A DNA stretch of 64,000 nucleotides from JAGGTJ01 sp964457545 (GCA_964457545.1 CAYWEN010000007.1:1-64000), one strand, 5' to 3'; positions 8,691 to 18,397 are shown, counted from the first letter of the stretch. The notes: generated by a model from the letters alone, not told the origin. Numbers and translations: made by a program.

Positions 8691-9515
8691 CTAATATTCC
8701 CCATAATGAGGGCCTACAATAGCCATTGCATTTGGAAGAAATGACTGTACCTTTTCCATTATACTTCCAAACAACAGATCCTTTATCAGACCATGTCCGT
8801 AAGCACCAACAACAACAAGTGCATCATGAGGCACTTCGTAAAGGTTTTCATAAAAAGAACCCTGCGTTATAAATATCCATTCAACCAATCTCTTTTCCAG
8901 GTCGTTTGTCAAATCTGCCTGTTCTATAATCTCTTCATAATAAGACCGGGATTTTTTTTGGGCATATGTAAACATCCTCAGGGGAAAACCAGAAAGATAG
9001 GATAAATTTATTCCCACTTTTACGGCATTTAAAGCATTTTGAGAGCCCCCAAAAAAAACGAGGACACTGTTCCATTTTTTAAATACAGGCGGAGGAATCA
9101 ATACAGGAAAGGCTGAATTCTTGATTATCTCCCGTACCTTGGCCCCGATATATCCTAACCCTATTTTGCTTGAAATATCACTTATTGTTCTGGGGCACGT
9201 CATGAAACCAAAATCAGTGGGGATGTCAGGCAGCGTAGAGGCGGTAAACCCCTTTGGCTCCAGGAAACTGGCCTCAAGACCCGCATCTTGCACAAGTTCC
9301 TCAGCATGCCTTTTTGCAGTTTCAGGAAACTTCAAAAAGCTCGAATCCAGATGTATGGTCACTATTTCCCTGGAAAAATACATCAGGAACTGGGGATACT
9401 GAGGAATATAAATTTTCAAATGCATTTGCATCTTTTGACACATATAAATAGATTGCAAAAGGGTTTCCCTGCCGAAAGGAGTATTTCTAAAGACATGCAG
9501 CAATTGATTTTTCAT
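8691..9515 (-). CDS. Universal stress protein, UspA-like
   Basis: A 274-residue protein of two halves. The C-terminal half carries the ATP-binding USP signature G-2x-G-9x-G-S (GAYGHGLIKDLLFGS near residue 240), followed by NAMAIVGP. The N-terminal half (residues 1-135) looks like a diverged USP fold without the signature. Proteins like this bind ATP and are made under stress; the partner is unknown. It lies downstream of the ClC gene on the same strand (104-base gap) and may share its transcript. Confidence 0.85.
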   Translation of the reverse strand: MKNQLLHVFRNTPFGRETLLQSIYMCQKMQMHLKIYIPQYPQFLMYFSREIVTIHLDSSFLKFPETAKRHAEELVQDAGLEASFLEPKGFTASTLPDIPTDFGFMTCPRTISDISSKIGLGYIGAKVREIIKNSAFPVLIPPPVFKKWNSVLVFFGGSQNALNAVKVGINLSYLSGFPLRMFTYAQKKSRSYYEEIIEQADLTNDLEKRLVEWIFITQGSFYENLYEVPHDALVVVGAYGHGLIKDLLFGSIMEKVQSFLPNAMAIVGPHYGEY

Positions 9516-9619
9516 TTGAATCCAGTCTCCTATATTTGATGTAAAAGCATACCAGGACAGTGGTTATAAAGTTTTCCATAACTTACACGGCTTCCTGTAA
9601 GACAACATACATCTTTATG

Positions 9620-11332
9620 CTACTTTTCTTCCTGGGCAATCAGTTCCTTTCTATAGTAATCCAGCAAAGTGGCTTTGGATATCAACCCCAAAAACCTGCC
9701 ATTATAAACTACAGGCAGACTCCATGCCTTTGTTTCATCAAATTTCTTCAGCACATAAGGTAATTCGTCTTCAGGGGCTACTGTCACAGGATTCCTGTCC
9801 ATAATCTCTTCGACAAGTACCGAATCATAAAGGGTTTGGTTAAAAAGAAATGGCCTTATATCATCGAGATGTATCATGCCTGCAAATTTTTTGTTATTTG
9901 GATCCTCTACAGGAAAATAATCTCTGTGAGATTTTTCAATGATATTTACAAGGTCTCTGAGACGCATTTCTGTGCTTACAACATAGCAATCCTGTTCAAT
10001 CAGCTCCATCACACTTAATTCAGACAAAACACGTGCATCTGTTCGGGGCCTTAAAAGCCCTCCACGTTTTATGAGTTCCTTGTGATAAATTGAGCAAGGT
10101 TCAAAATACTGGCTTACAGTCGCAGAAAGCACCGAGACCAATACAACTGATACAAGGACGTCATAACCGCCGGTGATTTCTATAATAAGAAACACACCTG
10201 TCATTGGGGCCTGAAGGACACTGCTCATTACACCTGCCATGCCAAGCAATCCAAAATAACCTGCCCCGGCCCATGCAACATGCGGGAACATGCATGTCAA
10301 CCCCCGATAGTAAAACAGACCCGTAAAACTTCCGATTACCAGACATGGCGCAAATATTCCCCCTGATCCTCCGGTGCCTATAGTTAAAGCTGTCGCCACA
10401 ATTTTTGCAAGTATATATATTCCGGACATTATAATGCCCGCAGAATACTGCCCTTCTATAATGTTTCTGATGTGTTCATATCCTTCACCGAGTATGTCCG
10501 GGAAAACAAGACCTATTGTGCCTACCAGCAATCCTCCTATTGCAGCACGCAACAAAGGGGTATGAACAATTTTGCCAGAAGTTGAACTAACTGCATGCAT
10601 AGCACGTATAAAAACAACCGCTGTTGCCGCCGTTAATACTGCCAGTCCGCAACAGGCAAGGATGTCATTATTCCCTATATGAAAGACATGATGTCTGAAA
10701 GGTATCTGATTTCCCTGAAGAAGCCGGCTGACCTCTGTTCCCACCACTGAAGCAATGGCAATCGGAACGATATTGATATGAGTCCACTCCCCCATAATTG
10801 CCTCAAGTGCAAAGGCAATACCGGTTGCAGGCGCATTAAATATAGCGGCAATTGCCGCTGCTGCGCCACAGCCTACCAAAACAGTTCTTTGCCTGTCCTT
10901 TAGGTAAAACAGGTTTGCAATGTTTGATCCTATACTGGCCCCACTGATAACCACAGGTGCCTCAGGACCTGCAGAACCACCGCTTGCAATAGTCAAAAAA
11001 CATGAAATCAGCCTTGAAAAACTGGAACGAAAGCGTAAAAGTCCCCCTCTGCGGGAAATACTGTAGATTACTTCAGGGATACCATGCCCCCCAATATCCA
11101 GTACCACATACTGCAGAAAGAAAACCGATAACACAGCACCTGCTGCCGGCAGAAAAATGGCTAACCAGTGAAAACGAAAATGCATCAGATACTGTTGTCC
11201 AAATTTAAGCCCAAGGTTCAAAAGGACAGACGCATAACCGCCGCACATGCCCACCAAAACAGCCACAATTATTAACTGCAAACGCTCATCAAGACTGTGT
11301 ATGATTTTTCTTAAGGTAAATGAAACTGTCAT
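9620..11332 (-). CDS. ClC chloride channel/antiporter with CBS domains
   Basis: A 570-residue inner-membrane ClC protein. The selectivity-filter motifs are visible: GSAGPEAPVV near residue 122, with the gating-type glutamate kept, and GGSGGIFAP near 325. The glutamate suggests proton-coupled exchange rather than an open channel. The last 130 residues form a CBS pair (DARVLSELSVMELI onward, then VEEIMDRNPVTVAPEDELPY), which often senses adenine nucleotides. The ATG overlaps the stop of the upstream EIIA-like gene by four bases, so the two are made together. Confidence 0.93.
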   Translation of the reverse strand: MTVSFTLRKIIHSLDERLQLIIVAVLVGMCGGYASVLLNLGLKFGQQYLMHFRFHWLAIFLPAAGAVLSVFFLQYVVLDIGGHGIPEVIYSISRRGGLLRFRSSFSRLISCFLTIASGGSAGPEAPVVISGASIGSNIANLFYLKDRQRTVLVGCGAAAAIAAIFNAPATGIAFALEAIMGEWTHINIVPIAIASVVGTEVSRLLQGNQIPFRHHVFHIGNNDILACCGLAVLTAATAVVFIRAMHAVSSTSGKIVHTPLLRAAIGGLLVGTIGLVFPDILGEGYEHIRNIIEGQYSAGIIMSGIYILAKIVATALTIGTGGSGGIFAPCLVIGSFTGLFYYRGLTCMFPHVAWAGAGYFGLLGMAGVMSSVLQAPMTGVFLIIEITGGYDVLVSVVLVSVLSATVSQYFEPCSIYHKELIKRGGLLRPRTDARVLSELSVMELIEQDCYVVSTEMRLRDLVNIIEKSHRDYFPVEDPNNKKFAGMIHLDDIRPFLFNQTLYDSVLVEEIMDRNPVTVAPEDELPYVLKKFDETKAWSLPVVYNGRFLGLISKATLLDYYRKELIAQEEK

Positions 11333-12042
11333 GGGAGTATTATCTTTCTATTGTCCCTGTCATCATACCTGTTCATCTTTTGCTCTATGGCATGAACCTT
11401 TTCAAAAAGGGCATCGGAAGAGGGCGTTTGTTTTAAAAACCGGATAAAATCATTATCCTTAAGACAAAAACTAAGGCGGGAAAGTATCTTCAGGTGGGTT
11501 TTTGTGTCAGGACTAAGGATAATAAAAAGGACAAATACCGGTTGGTTATCAACTGCATGAAAATCCACCTCTTTTTCAAGAAAACATGTAGTAATCATGC
11601 CCCCTGCCGGAATATCCTCAATAGGGTAACGGGGATGAGGAACAGCAACTCCATTACCAATCCCTGTTGATGCCAGAGACTCTCTTTGAAGCAAACGATC
11701 CAGCAACAGCTTTCTGTCTACGATGTCCGGAAGAGGAATCAGCCTGCTGGCAACAGTAATAACATCTTCCGGGGTTTCACCCTTGATACCAGAAAAGACT
11801 TTTCCCCTTTTCATGCATTCAGACAGAGAAATCTCTTTGATTTCAATAGCCGAAGTCTTGAAGTCAGAATCATCAATCAAAGGAATATTCCGCTCTTTTG
11901 CCCACTTATACAGATCCTCCTTGCGAAAGACGTATGTTTCAAATTTTTCTGCAGTCGGAATCTTTCCCTGGCGAGCCCATCTCCTCAGAGTCGCTTCAGA
12001 AGTCCTCAACATTTTTGCTGCTGTCTTTATATCTATTTCCAT
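11329..12042 (-). CDS. HTH-EIIA fusion regulator (PtsN-like)
   Basis: A 237-residue fusion. Residues 1-55 are a MerR/excisionase-type helix-turn-helix (DIKTAAKMLRTSEATLRRWA). Residues 75-220 form a PTS EIIA domain of the fructose/nitrogen type, with the phosphorylated histidine in VAVPHPR near 148. EIIA-Ntr proteins relay phosphorylation state and often control potassium and envelope functions. Coupling to a ClC gene suggests ion or pH homeostasis; that is inference. No PTS permease is nearby, so it is regulatory, not a sugar transporter subunit. Confidence 0.88.
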   Translation of the reverse strand: MEIDIKTAAKMLRTSEATLRRWARQGKIPTAEKFETYVFRKEDLYKWAKERNIPLIDDSDFKTSAIEIKEISLSECMKRGKVFSGIKGETPEDVITVASRLIPLPDIVDRKLLLDRLLQRESLASTGIGNGVAVPHPRYPIEDIPAGGMITTCFLEKEVDFHAVDNQPVFVLFIILSPDTKTHLKILSRLSFCLKDNDFIRFLKQTPSSDALFEKVHAIEQKMNRYDDRDNRKIILP

Positions 12043-12197
12043 AGCAAACCAATATTGCAGGGTTGTTTTAGACGGTTTTTATACACATTTTTCCGTTTCG
12101 GAAATCACCGCATCTCAAAGATAAAGATTTTAGAGCATGCAAACAAAGTTCTTACTACATAGTGCCTGTTCGGAACAGACAGTGAACACTCATGAGA

Positions 12198-12296
12198 AAT
12201 TCCAATCTATAAACAAATGAAGATTTCTTGGACAAGATCAGGGAATCCCGCAGACTGATACCAAGATTGTGCAAAAAGGCCATTTATGACTGGACA
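12198..12296 (+). repeat. Dispersed repeat copy, short form
   Basis: Contains the inner box TTCCAATCTATAAACAAATG, then GGACAAGATCAGGGAATCCC, then GCAGACTGATACC and the right arm ATTGTGCAAAAAGGCCATTT with ATGACTGG. This is one of the clearest plus-orientation copies. Confidence 0.85.
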
Positions 12297-12548
12297 GTGC
12301 ATAACACAGGATTCTTGTATAAAACAACCGGCCTGCAGCCTATGGGTCCAGGGTTTCATTGATCCTGTAACTTCTCTGTTCTGCCTATCAGAAAACCTCT
12401 AAAAGACAGCAGAGCCGAGCATCCGGCAAATGCAGACAACTCAATCCTGATGAAGCACCCAAAATCTGTTTACAGATATCAGGTCAAAGTTTATATAACT
12501 CTGTTACCTTCCTTCTTCCAAATCTATTAACTTTAAGTATTTTGCATT

Positions 12549-12693
12549 GAATTCGCAATCATTTTTTCATCTTATTACATAGTCTTTCCTTTTTAAATTT
12601 ACGTGTCTTGCACATGGATATTTTTACAATCAGAGACAGGAAATTTCTATGCCGGTGATATAACCATAAAAAACCAAAAAAGATTGCGAATTC
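12549..12693. repeat. Long-range 12-base inverted repeat
   Basis: GAATTCGCAATC at 12549-12560 and its exact complement at 12682-12693 enclose 121 bases. Both inner sides continue with a T/A run, extending the match to about 18 bases with one gap. No coding sequence lies between. It could be the ends of a small mobile element or of a larger RNA fold. Confidence 0.6.
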
Positions 12694-12794
12694 CTCAAGG
12701 ACTTCAAGACCTGAGTGTTTCCCTGTTTTTCATGTAAGAGACATTGCAGGCAGCAGGGATGTAACATGAAGATATATCTATCTGACAATCAGTA

Positions 12795-12840
12795 CCCATC
12801 CACAAACAGAGCGTTGACACCAGCAAATTTCCAATATATT
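12795..12840 (+). repeat. Dispersed repeat, left-half copy
   Basis: CCCATCCACAAACAGAGCGT followed by TTGACACCAGCAAATTTCCA: the left box and the start of the inner box only. The right arm is missing. Confidence 0.6.
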
Positions 12841-12950
12841 AGGTAAAAATTTTCGGACAAGACAAAACTGATGACTGAACACCTTGATATATTGCAAGGA
12901 GAATTCTCCCATTATTTTGCATTTTCAGAACCTGGTTTATGCAATTTTTA

Positions 12951-12978
12951 TTGACATGAATTATTGCTGTATTATAAT
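12951..12978 (+). promoter_or_regulatory. Perfect sigma-70 promoter for tRNA pair
   Basis: TTGACA at 12951-12956 and TATAAT at 12973-12978 with a 16-base spacer. The tRNA-Arg starts 20 bases after the -10 box. Both hexamers match the housekeeping consensus exactly, as expected for a strong stable-RNA promoter. Confidence 0.9.
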
Positions 12979-12997
12979 TAATTACAAGATAGATATT

Positions 12998-13071
12998 GCG
13001 TCCGTAGCTCAGTTGGATAGAGCGCCGGGCTTCGAACCCGTAGGTCGCAGGTTCGAGTCCTGCCGGACGCA
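12998..13071 (+). tRNA. tRNA-Arg (TCG)
   Basis: A 74-base cloverleaf: acceptor stem GCGTCCG/CGGACGC, D stem GCTC/GAGC, anticodon loop CTTCGAA with anticodon TCG, T arm GCAGG-TTCGAGT-CCTGC, discriminator A. The first anticodon-stem pair is a C-T mismatch; the other four pair. CCA is not encoded. It reads CGA-type arginine codons. Confidence 0.95.
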
Positions 13072-13187
13072 CTGTAAAAGTGGCTGTTTTTGTTGTTCTG
13101 CAAAATGTTCTGTTTTGAACAAAAGATGCAGGAACATGTTATTTACAAATGGACAACATAAGTTATCACAGTCCAATATAATGTTAC

Positions 13188-13260
13188 GGGCCTGTAGCTC
13201 AGCTGGCAGAGCAGTTGACTCTTAATCAATTGGTCGGGAGTTCGAATCCCCCCAGGCCCA
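13188..13260 (+). tRNA. tRNA-Lys (CTT)
   Basis: A 73-base cloverleaf: acceptor GGGCCTG/CAGGCCC, D stem GCTC/GAGC, anticodon loop CTCTTAA with anticodon CTT, T loop TTCGAAT, discriminator A. CCA is not encoded. It follows tRNA-Arg by 116 bases and is probably on the same transcript. Confidence 0.95.
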
Positions 13261-13261
13261 T

Positions 13262-13309
13262 AAACAAAAAAAGGACTTGAGACAAAAGACTCAAGTCCTT
13301 TTTTTGTTT
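13262..13309 (+). terminator. Perfect intrinsic terminator after tRNAs
   Basis: A 20-base perfect stem (13262-13281 with 13290-13309) and an 8-base loop. The core GGACTTGAG/CTCAAGTCC is flanked by A and T runs. It begins one base after tRNA-Lys, so it ends the tRNA transcript. Confidence 0.95.
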
Positions 13310-13340
13310 CAGTCTGTTGCAACAGATGGTGAAAGGCATA

Positions 13341-14351
13341 ATGGTTATTTCACTAAAAGAGATCGGGGAATTCGGCTTTATAGAGATGATCAAAAACTCC
13401 TGTCCTGCCAAAACAGGGGGGCTTATCAAAGGAATTGGAGATGACTGTGCTGTTATAGGGCCATTTGATGGAAAGGCCCTTTTAATGTCAACCGATATGA
13501 TGGTTGAAGGGGTTCATTTTTTATTAAAATCAATATCTCCCTATCAGCTTGGACAAAAGGCTGTTGCCGTCAATCTTAGTGATATCGCAGCAATGGGAGG
13601 AACACCCCTCTACATCCTGGCATCTGTTGCTGTTCCTAAAGACATGGATATTGGGTTTCTCATGAGTATGTACTCAGGCATGAAGGATATGTGTTCACAG
13701 TATTCAGTCAGTATTGCAGGCGGAGACACATCTGGTTCTACGGGAGGTATGACAGTAAATATAACCGTAATAGGCGAGGCAGCTGTAAACCATATCCTGT
13801 ATCGTTCAGGGGCAGACGTGGGCGATGACATATATGTTATGGGAAATCTTGGCGACTCATGTGCCGGATTAAAACTGATAAAAAGAGAGGCCACAGCTCC
13901 CAAGGCAATTGCCTTGATACTTAAAACTGCCCATAACAGACCTGTGCCAATGTTGGTTGAAGGCCAGACCATTGCACGTTCCGGTCTTGCATCTGCCATG
14001 ATTGACATAAGTGACGGGCTTGTTGCTGATTTGGGTCATGTCTGTGAAAATAGCAAGACAGGAGCAAAACTGTTTCTAAAATACCTGCCCCTTTCTGAAG
14101 AACTCAGGGTTTTTGCCCGAATCAACAACATGGATCCATACAAATTGGCACTGTCAGGAGGAGAGGATTATGCCCTTCTGATAACAGCTCCCCGTAAAAA
14201 CAGAGAGGCGATTACCCGCATGTTTGATACAGAAAAACTATGCAAGATACACAGGGTGGGGAAAATAACGGCGGATAAAAGCATTGAGATTGTTTCACAT
14301 AAAAACAGACAGATCTTCAATTACTTGCATGGATTTGACCATTTTGCGTAA
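13341..14351 (+). CDS. thiL: Thiamine-monophosphate kinase
   Basis: A 336-residue ThiL that phosphorylates thiamine monophosphate to the active cofactor. Visible are the N-terminal GIGDDCAVI motif, LMSTDMMVEGVHF, AVNLSDIAAMGG, the ATP-site region SIAGGDTSGS and the C-terminal LSGGEDYALL. The start at 13341 follows GAAAGG by four bases; the frame is open eight codons further up but without a ribosome site. No thi genes or TPP riboswitch are adjacent. Confidence 0.96.
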   Translation: MVISLKEIGEFGFIEMIKNSCPAKTGGLIKGIGDDCAVIGPFDGKALLMSTDMMVEGVHFLLKSISPYQLGQKAVAVNLSDIAAMGGTPLYILASVAVPKDMDIGFLMSMYSGMKDMCSQYSVSIAGGDTSGSTGGMTVNITVIGEAAVNHILYRSGADVGDDIYVMGNLGDSCAGLKLIKREATAPKAIALILKTAHNRPVPMLVEGQTIARSGLASAMIDISDGLVADLGHVCENSKTGAKLFLKYLPLSEELRVFARINNMDPYKLALSGGEDYALLITAPRKNREAITRMFDTEKLCKIHRVGKITADKSIEIVSHKNRQIFNYLHGFDHFA

Positions 14352-14377
14352 CATCCATTTTCATATACGTTGTTTCC

Positions 14378-14412
14378 TTTCAGGATCTTTTTCTTAAAAG
14401 ATGATACTGAAA
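14378..14412. terminator. Weak bidirectional hairpin between converging genes
   Basis: TTTCAG.GATCTTTT pairs imperfectly with AAAAGAT.CTGAAA between the stops of thiL and the AsmA-like gene. A and T runs on both sides suit termination from either direction. Confidence 0.45.
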
Positions 14413-14418
14413 GATCTT

Positions 14419-17400
14419 TTATAAGCCTTTCTTGACAACATATTCTGTTGCACTGGAAATTTGTTCAAAAATACGTTTTGGGGTTAAAAACAGACGCTTG
14501 AAAAAATTAAAGGTTCCTTTTCCTATGTTTTTTAGCGGAACATATCTTACCTCAGGGTCATTTAAAGGGCCCTTCACTTTAAAATAGTATACAAGTACTG
14601 ACTTCTGTTTTCCTGTTATAATATAACCTATAAGCGGGATATGCCGTACAAGAAAATCCACAGATCCAAAGGGTTGAACCCCAAGGTCAAGATTCAGTCT
14701 TTTCCTGGCCAGGTCAATGACACCTGTCCCTGCCATATTAAAAGAGTCACTGTACATTATAAACCTGTTTGTCTGTACATGTCCTTTTTCTGCAACAAGA
14801 TCGGCCGTTATGGAATCAAAACTGAAACCTTTCTGAAAAACATCTGAATAATTCATATTGATAATCTTTTTCAGGCTCAGAAAATTCAGTATCTTAAGAA
14901 TCGGATTGGATCTGTAAATCTTTCCTTTTTTAATGACAAAGTTCAGCGTTCCGTTCAGCCTTGAACTCAGATCTTTTATATTGCCTGCCGTTGATGACAT
15001 ATCCGCCTGTAAACTCATGATGCCATCAACAGGACTGGCTTTACCTGTAAGAGTATGAAACAGCATGTCTACAGGCTGGTCATTCAAGAAAATATTTGCT
15101 GAAAACCGGTCTTCCTTGTTTTTAATATGACCTTGTATCTGCAAACGGCCATGTTCCAGTTTTGCAGTCATATCTTTGAGTATAAAGCCTGACGGGGAAA
15201 ACCTGCAATCTGCTTTTAAAGGACCGTAACGCAGTTGATCCCATTTTCCTTTGTTAACATCTATCTTAATGGTTATATCCGAGTTTTTTATAAAATCTGT
15301 TGTTTCAGACTGTATTATGTCTGGAGATATAACCTTGTAAATATCTATTATACCGTCGAGATCTAAATAATCTGCCATAACTGAGATTTTGCCCTTTAAT
15401 CCATCCCATCCTGTCAGGCAACCCTGTAGCTGCAAACTGCTTTTGCCTATCTTTCCCTCTATTTTTTCTATGTCAAATTGTTTTCCCTTTGCTTTAACAT
15501 ACACATTGCAATTATTGACACAGCAAGGAAGGACTGCAGGACAAAAAGATATCCCATGTGCCTTAACACTGCCATTAACATAGGATACAGAAGGACCTTT
15601 CATGCATATCTTTGTATATATGTTACATGACAACTCTCCTGTTAGGGGCCTTTTTAATCCGTTTAGCAAAATATTATTCAACGAGAATTTGTTTGCAGAC
15701 AGGTAAAGACGCAACAGCCTGTTTTTCCTGTTGTCATACCTGCAATTCAGTTTCAACTGTGAATTTTTTATGTGCCATATGGAATCAAGAGAGATCTGAC
15801 TGCCCGGTTTTACATCAAGATCAAAGGTTACCATGTCCTTTTTGCCAAGGGGACATACAGACACAGATGCTCTTTTTACAGACAGACCTCCAATACCCAC
15901 ACGGCCTCTCACAGACCAGTGATTACCTTTTTTCATGACTGATCCCTTACACAGGGCAGCCTGACTAAAGGCAAAAGGATTGTTTGCATGAAAAATACTG
16001 ATAAATTCAGACAGATCTATCTGGCCTGTAAAAGCAGAGCTTATATTGTTCCATGAATCTGCATATGTTCCTGACAGTTGAAATCCGGATTTGCCCCATC
16101 TGCCAGTTGCGTTGAAACTCCCTGATGCATCTGAGTTAATTGATACATGCGCCTTTTTCAAATATATTGGTAAAAACAACTGAGTGTGCTCAAATGAACA
16201 ATCCTGAAAATCAAACATGCCGTTGTCAATAACAGGACTTTCCCATGAAGTATTATAAAGAATCCTGCAATGTGTTTTACACCTGCCGGAAGGTCTCTTG
16301 AAGGTTGATGTCACCCTTTTTACCTCTTCAGGAATAAAACCGATTTTTGTCTGCGCCTTAATATCAGCAAGGTCAAATATCCCGTCAACTGAGATGAGAT
16401 AATCCATCTTCCTATGAGTGTAGATATTGCTTAAGCTCATATATCCCTTGCCAAGGACCGAAGATCCAAACTGCCCGCTGACATCAGAAATAACAAGTGT
16501 GCCATTTTTAATGGACACATTCGCAGAAATATTCCTGACAGGGATACCGCCTGCATTTTTTAATGCCTCAACACCCTGAAAACATAGCAACATCGAAAGG
16601 GCACGGGCATTGCCTGCAATCTCGAGATTTTTGATTTGATCTATTGTCCCATTCAGGGAAAAACTGTCTACGGATCCTTTGCCATTAACAAGCAGGGGAA
16701 CTATGTTCTTTTCAACCCATGGACAGACAACAGAGGTGGGAAAGATGCTTTTCAGCACTGCAAGAGGCATAAAAGGCGTATGAACCATCAGGTACAGATG
16801 CGGGTTTGAAAGATCAGCCATACCAAGAGACAACTCTGATGTTATATCAATTTTGGGGCCGGCAAGTCTGATCGTCGAAAACCTCAAGGTTTTGTCCAAG
16901 TACGATGCCATAAGATTAACAGACAGATATGGAAAGCTGTAATCTTTTATGTCGCCATCATCAGATACGGTAAATACGGGTTTTTGCAGTTTTATTGTTC
17001 CCTTTGCGCTAACAGGAGCATTTTCAGTAGTTTTTATTTTCAGGTCTATGTCCCCATATCCACTATGCATGCAAAAGGAATCCGTTGGAGGCAACCAGTT
17101 AAGAGGGAATCTTTCGGCCTTGATCTCCATTTCAACACAGGGGCTGGCAGACTTTTTCCTGCTGACAACCCCTATGACCTGAAGAGGAAAACTTTTATTT
17201 TTGTACAGAATAACAGTGTTGATCAGGGATGTTATTGTAAGCGGCCACAGTTGTTTTCTATGAATATTTACATTGATGTTTTTTAGCCTGACAGGCATGT
17301 CTTTTATAATAATATTACCATCTTTGATGGAAAGATCATTGAATGTTAAAAAACTCTTTAAATCCAAGGCAGGAGATGTGGTATCAAAATCAGGCTGTTG

Positions 17401-17778
17401 CAGAAATTTCAGCCAGCGTTTACCTGCAATCATTACCGTTGGACGGGAAATATATGTTCTGAGAGGCATAAGATTTCCCTTTATGATCCGGCTTAATTTG
17501 AATATGGCTCCAGCTTCCGGAACAGAGATATACTCATCCCCTGAATCTGACCGGGCAACCAGATCAACAACCTGTATCCTAAATGCACCATTGGCAAAGC
17601 CGAAATTTACCTTGCGGACATCAATTTTTTGTCCAATGGCACGGGACAAGTGTTTGAAAAGATAGCGCTGAACATCAGGACGTTGTGCAAGAAATCCTGT
17701 CAGAATGATAATGGTAATGAAAACAAATCCTGCCAGCAGACCTGATATGATGATGGTTCGAACTGTTTTTGAAGACAT
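14419..17778 (-). CDS. AsmA/YhdP-like envelope protein
   Basis: A 1119-residue protein with one N-terminal membrane anchor (hydrophobic residues about 9-31) and a very long periplasmic part rich in beta-strand. The region about 900-1060 looks like the AsmA-like C-terminal domain (LNFVIKKGKIYRSNPILKIL, then FDSITADLVAEKGHV and NLDLGVQPFGSVD). Proteins of this class form bridges that carry phospholipid between the two membranes or help outer-membrane assembly. It is 85 bases downstream of the NUDIX gene on the same strand. The AsmA-type assignment is good; which member of the class it is remains open. Confidence 0.85.
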   Translation of the reverse strand: MSSKTVRTIIISGLLAGFVFITIIILTGFLAQRPDVQRYLFKHLSRAIGQKIDVRKVNFGFANGAFRIQVVDLVARSDSGDEYISVPEAGAIFKLSRIIKGNLMPLRTYISRPTVMIAGKRWLKFLQQPDFDTTSPALDLKSFLTFNDLSIKDGNIIIKDMPVRLKNINVNIHRKQLWPLTITSLINTVILYKNKSFPLQVIGVVSRKKSASPCVEMEIKAERFPLNWLPPTDSFCMHSGYGDIDLKIKTTENAPVSAKGTIKLQKPVFTVSDDGDIKDYSFPYLSVNLMASYLDKTLRFSTIRLAGPKIDITSELSLGMADLSNPHLYLMVHTPFMPLAVLKSIFPTSVVCPWVEKNIVPLLVNGKGSVDSFSLNGTIDQIKNLEIAGNARALSMLLCFQGVEALKNAGGIPVRNISANVSIKNGTLVISDVSGQFGSSVLGKGYMSLSNIYTHRKMDYLISVDGIFDLADIKAQTKIGFIPEEVKRVTSTFKRPSGRCKTHCRILYNTSWESPVIDNGMFDFQDCSFEHTQLFLPIYLKKAHVSINSDASGSFNATGRWGKSGFQLSGTYADSWNNISSAFTGQIDLSEFISIFHANNPFAFSQAALCKGSVMKKGNHWSVRGRVGIGGLSVKRASVSVCPLGKKDMVTFDLDVKPGSQISLDSIWHIKNSQLKLNCRYDNRKNRLLRLYLSANKFSLNNILLNGLKRPLTGELSCNIYTKICMKGPSVSYVNGSVKAHGISFCPAVLPCCVNNCNVYVKAKGKQFDIEKIEGKIGKSSLQLQGCLTGWDGLKGKISVMADYLDLDGIIDIYKVISPDIIQSETTDFIKNSDITIKIDVNKGKWDQLRYGPLKADCRFSPSGFILKDMTAKLEHGRLQIQGHIKNKEDRFSANIFLNDQPVDMLFHTLTGKASPVDGIMSLQADMSSTAGNIKDLSSRLNGTLNFVIKKGKIYRSNPILKILNFLSLKKIINMNYSDVFQKGFSFDSITADLVAEKGHVQTNRFIMYSDSFNMAGTGVIDLARKRLNLDLGVQPFGSVDFLVRHIPLIGYIITGKQKSVLVYYFKVKGPLNDPEVRYVPLKNIGKGTFNFFKRLFLTPKRIFEQISSATEYVVKKGL

Positions 17779-17863
17779 TTTGAAAAATCGTGTACAGGAA
17801 TGATTTGCGAATATGATTTGATTTTAATATGATTTCCGGAATCTGATTTGCGCATTGACCCAA

Positions 17864-18397
17864 TCAGGAACAATCAGATTTTTTTAATTTATCAATACCT
17901 GCAATGCAAGAGCAGAAAGAAGGCAACCCCTTTTGCCGTAATGCAAAAAAATCTTTTATGATTCTGGCATGATCAAATACCAGATTCTGAGGCATTTTGT
18001 CAGGTCTGAATGTACCTGCCTCTGTTGCATCGTCTGCTGCAACAGGCTGACTCGTTGCTGTGGCAAAAAAGACAACCGATATGGTGTGGAATCTTGGATC
18101 TCTTGCCGGATCTGAATATGCCCCAATCTGACAGACCAGCTGCACTTCAAGGGATGTCTCTTCCCTTGCCTCTCTTATAGCAGCAGACTCCAGGCTTTCG
18201 CCATAATCTACAAAACCGCCGGGCAGGGCCCATCCAAAGGGAGGATTTTTTCTCTTTATGAGGACTATTTCTGTATTTTGTGCCCCCGGCTCATCCAAAC
18301 CTGGATTCAGTTCTATAATAATATCAACAGTTGGAAAGGGGTTGCGATATTTGTCGAGCACATATCCACACCTGGGACAGGTTATAGTGTCTTTCAT
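17864..18397 (-). CDS. NUDIX hydrolase
   Basis: A 177-residue hydrolase with a complete Nudix box near residues 60-83 (GGFVDYGESLESAAIREA then REET). It starts with a CPRCG element that may be half of a zinc ribbon; a C-terminal CSC near 162 could complete it. Nudix enzymes cleave nucleoside-diphosphate compounds. The substrate cannot be read from the sequence; family relatives include ADP-ribose and 8-oxo-dGTP hydrolases. Confidence 0.9.
   Translation of the reverse strand: MKDTITCPRCGYVLDKYRNPFPTVDIIIELNPGLDEPGAQNTEIVLIKRKNPPFGWALPGGFVDYGESLESAAIREAREETSLEVQLVCQIGAYSDPARDPRFHTISVVFFATATSQPVAADDATEAGTFRPDKMPQNLVFDHARIIKDFFALRQKGLPSFCSCIAGIDKLKKSDCS

Larger units (their letters stand above)
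12043..12950. other. Long gap with repeat copies
   Basis: About 900 bases upstream of the tRNA promoter, without a credible gene. It holds two copies of the dispersed repeat (12198-12296 and 12795-12840) and a long-range 12-base inverted pair (12549-12560 with 12682-12693). Confidence 0.7.

Noticed and set aside
13262..13340. TPP riboswitch before thiL
   Set aside because: The only structure between the tRNA and thiL is the tRNA terminator; the conserved riboswitch bases are absent and the gap is too short.
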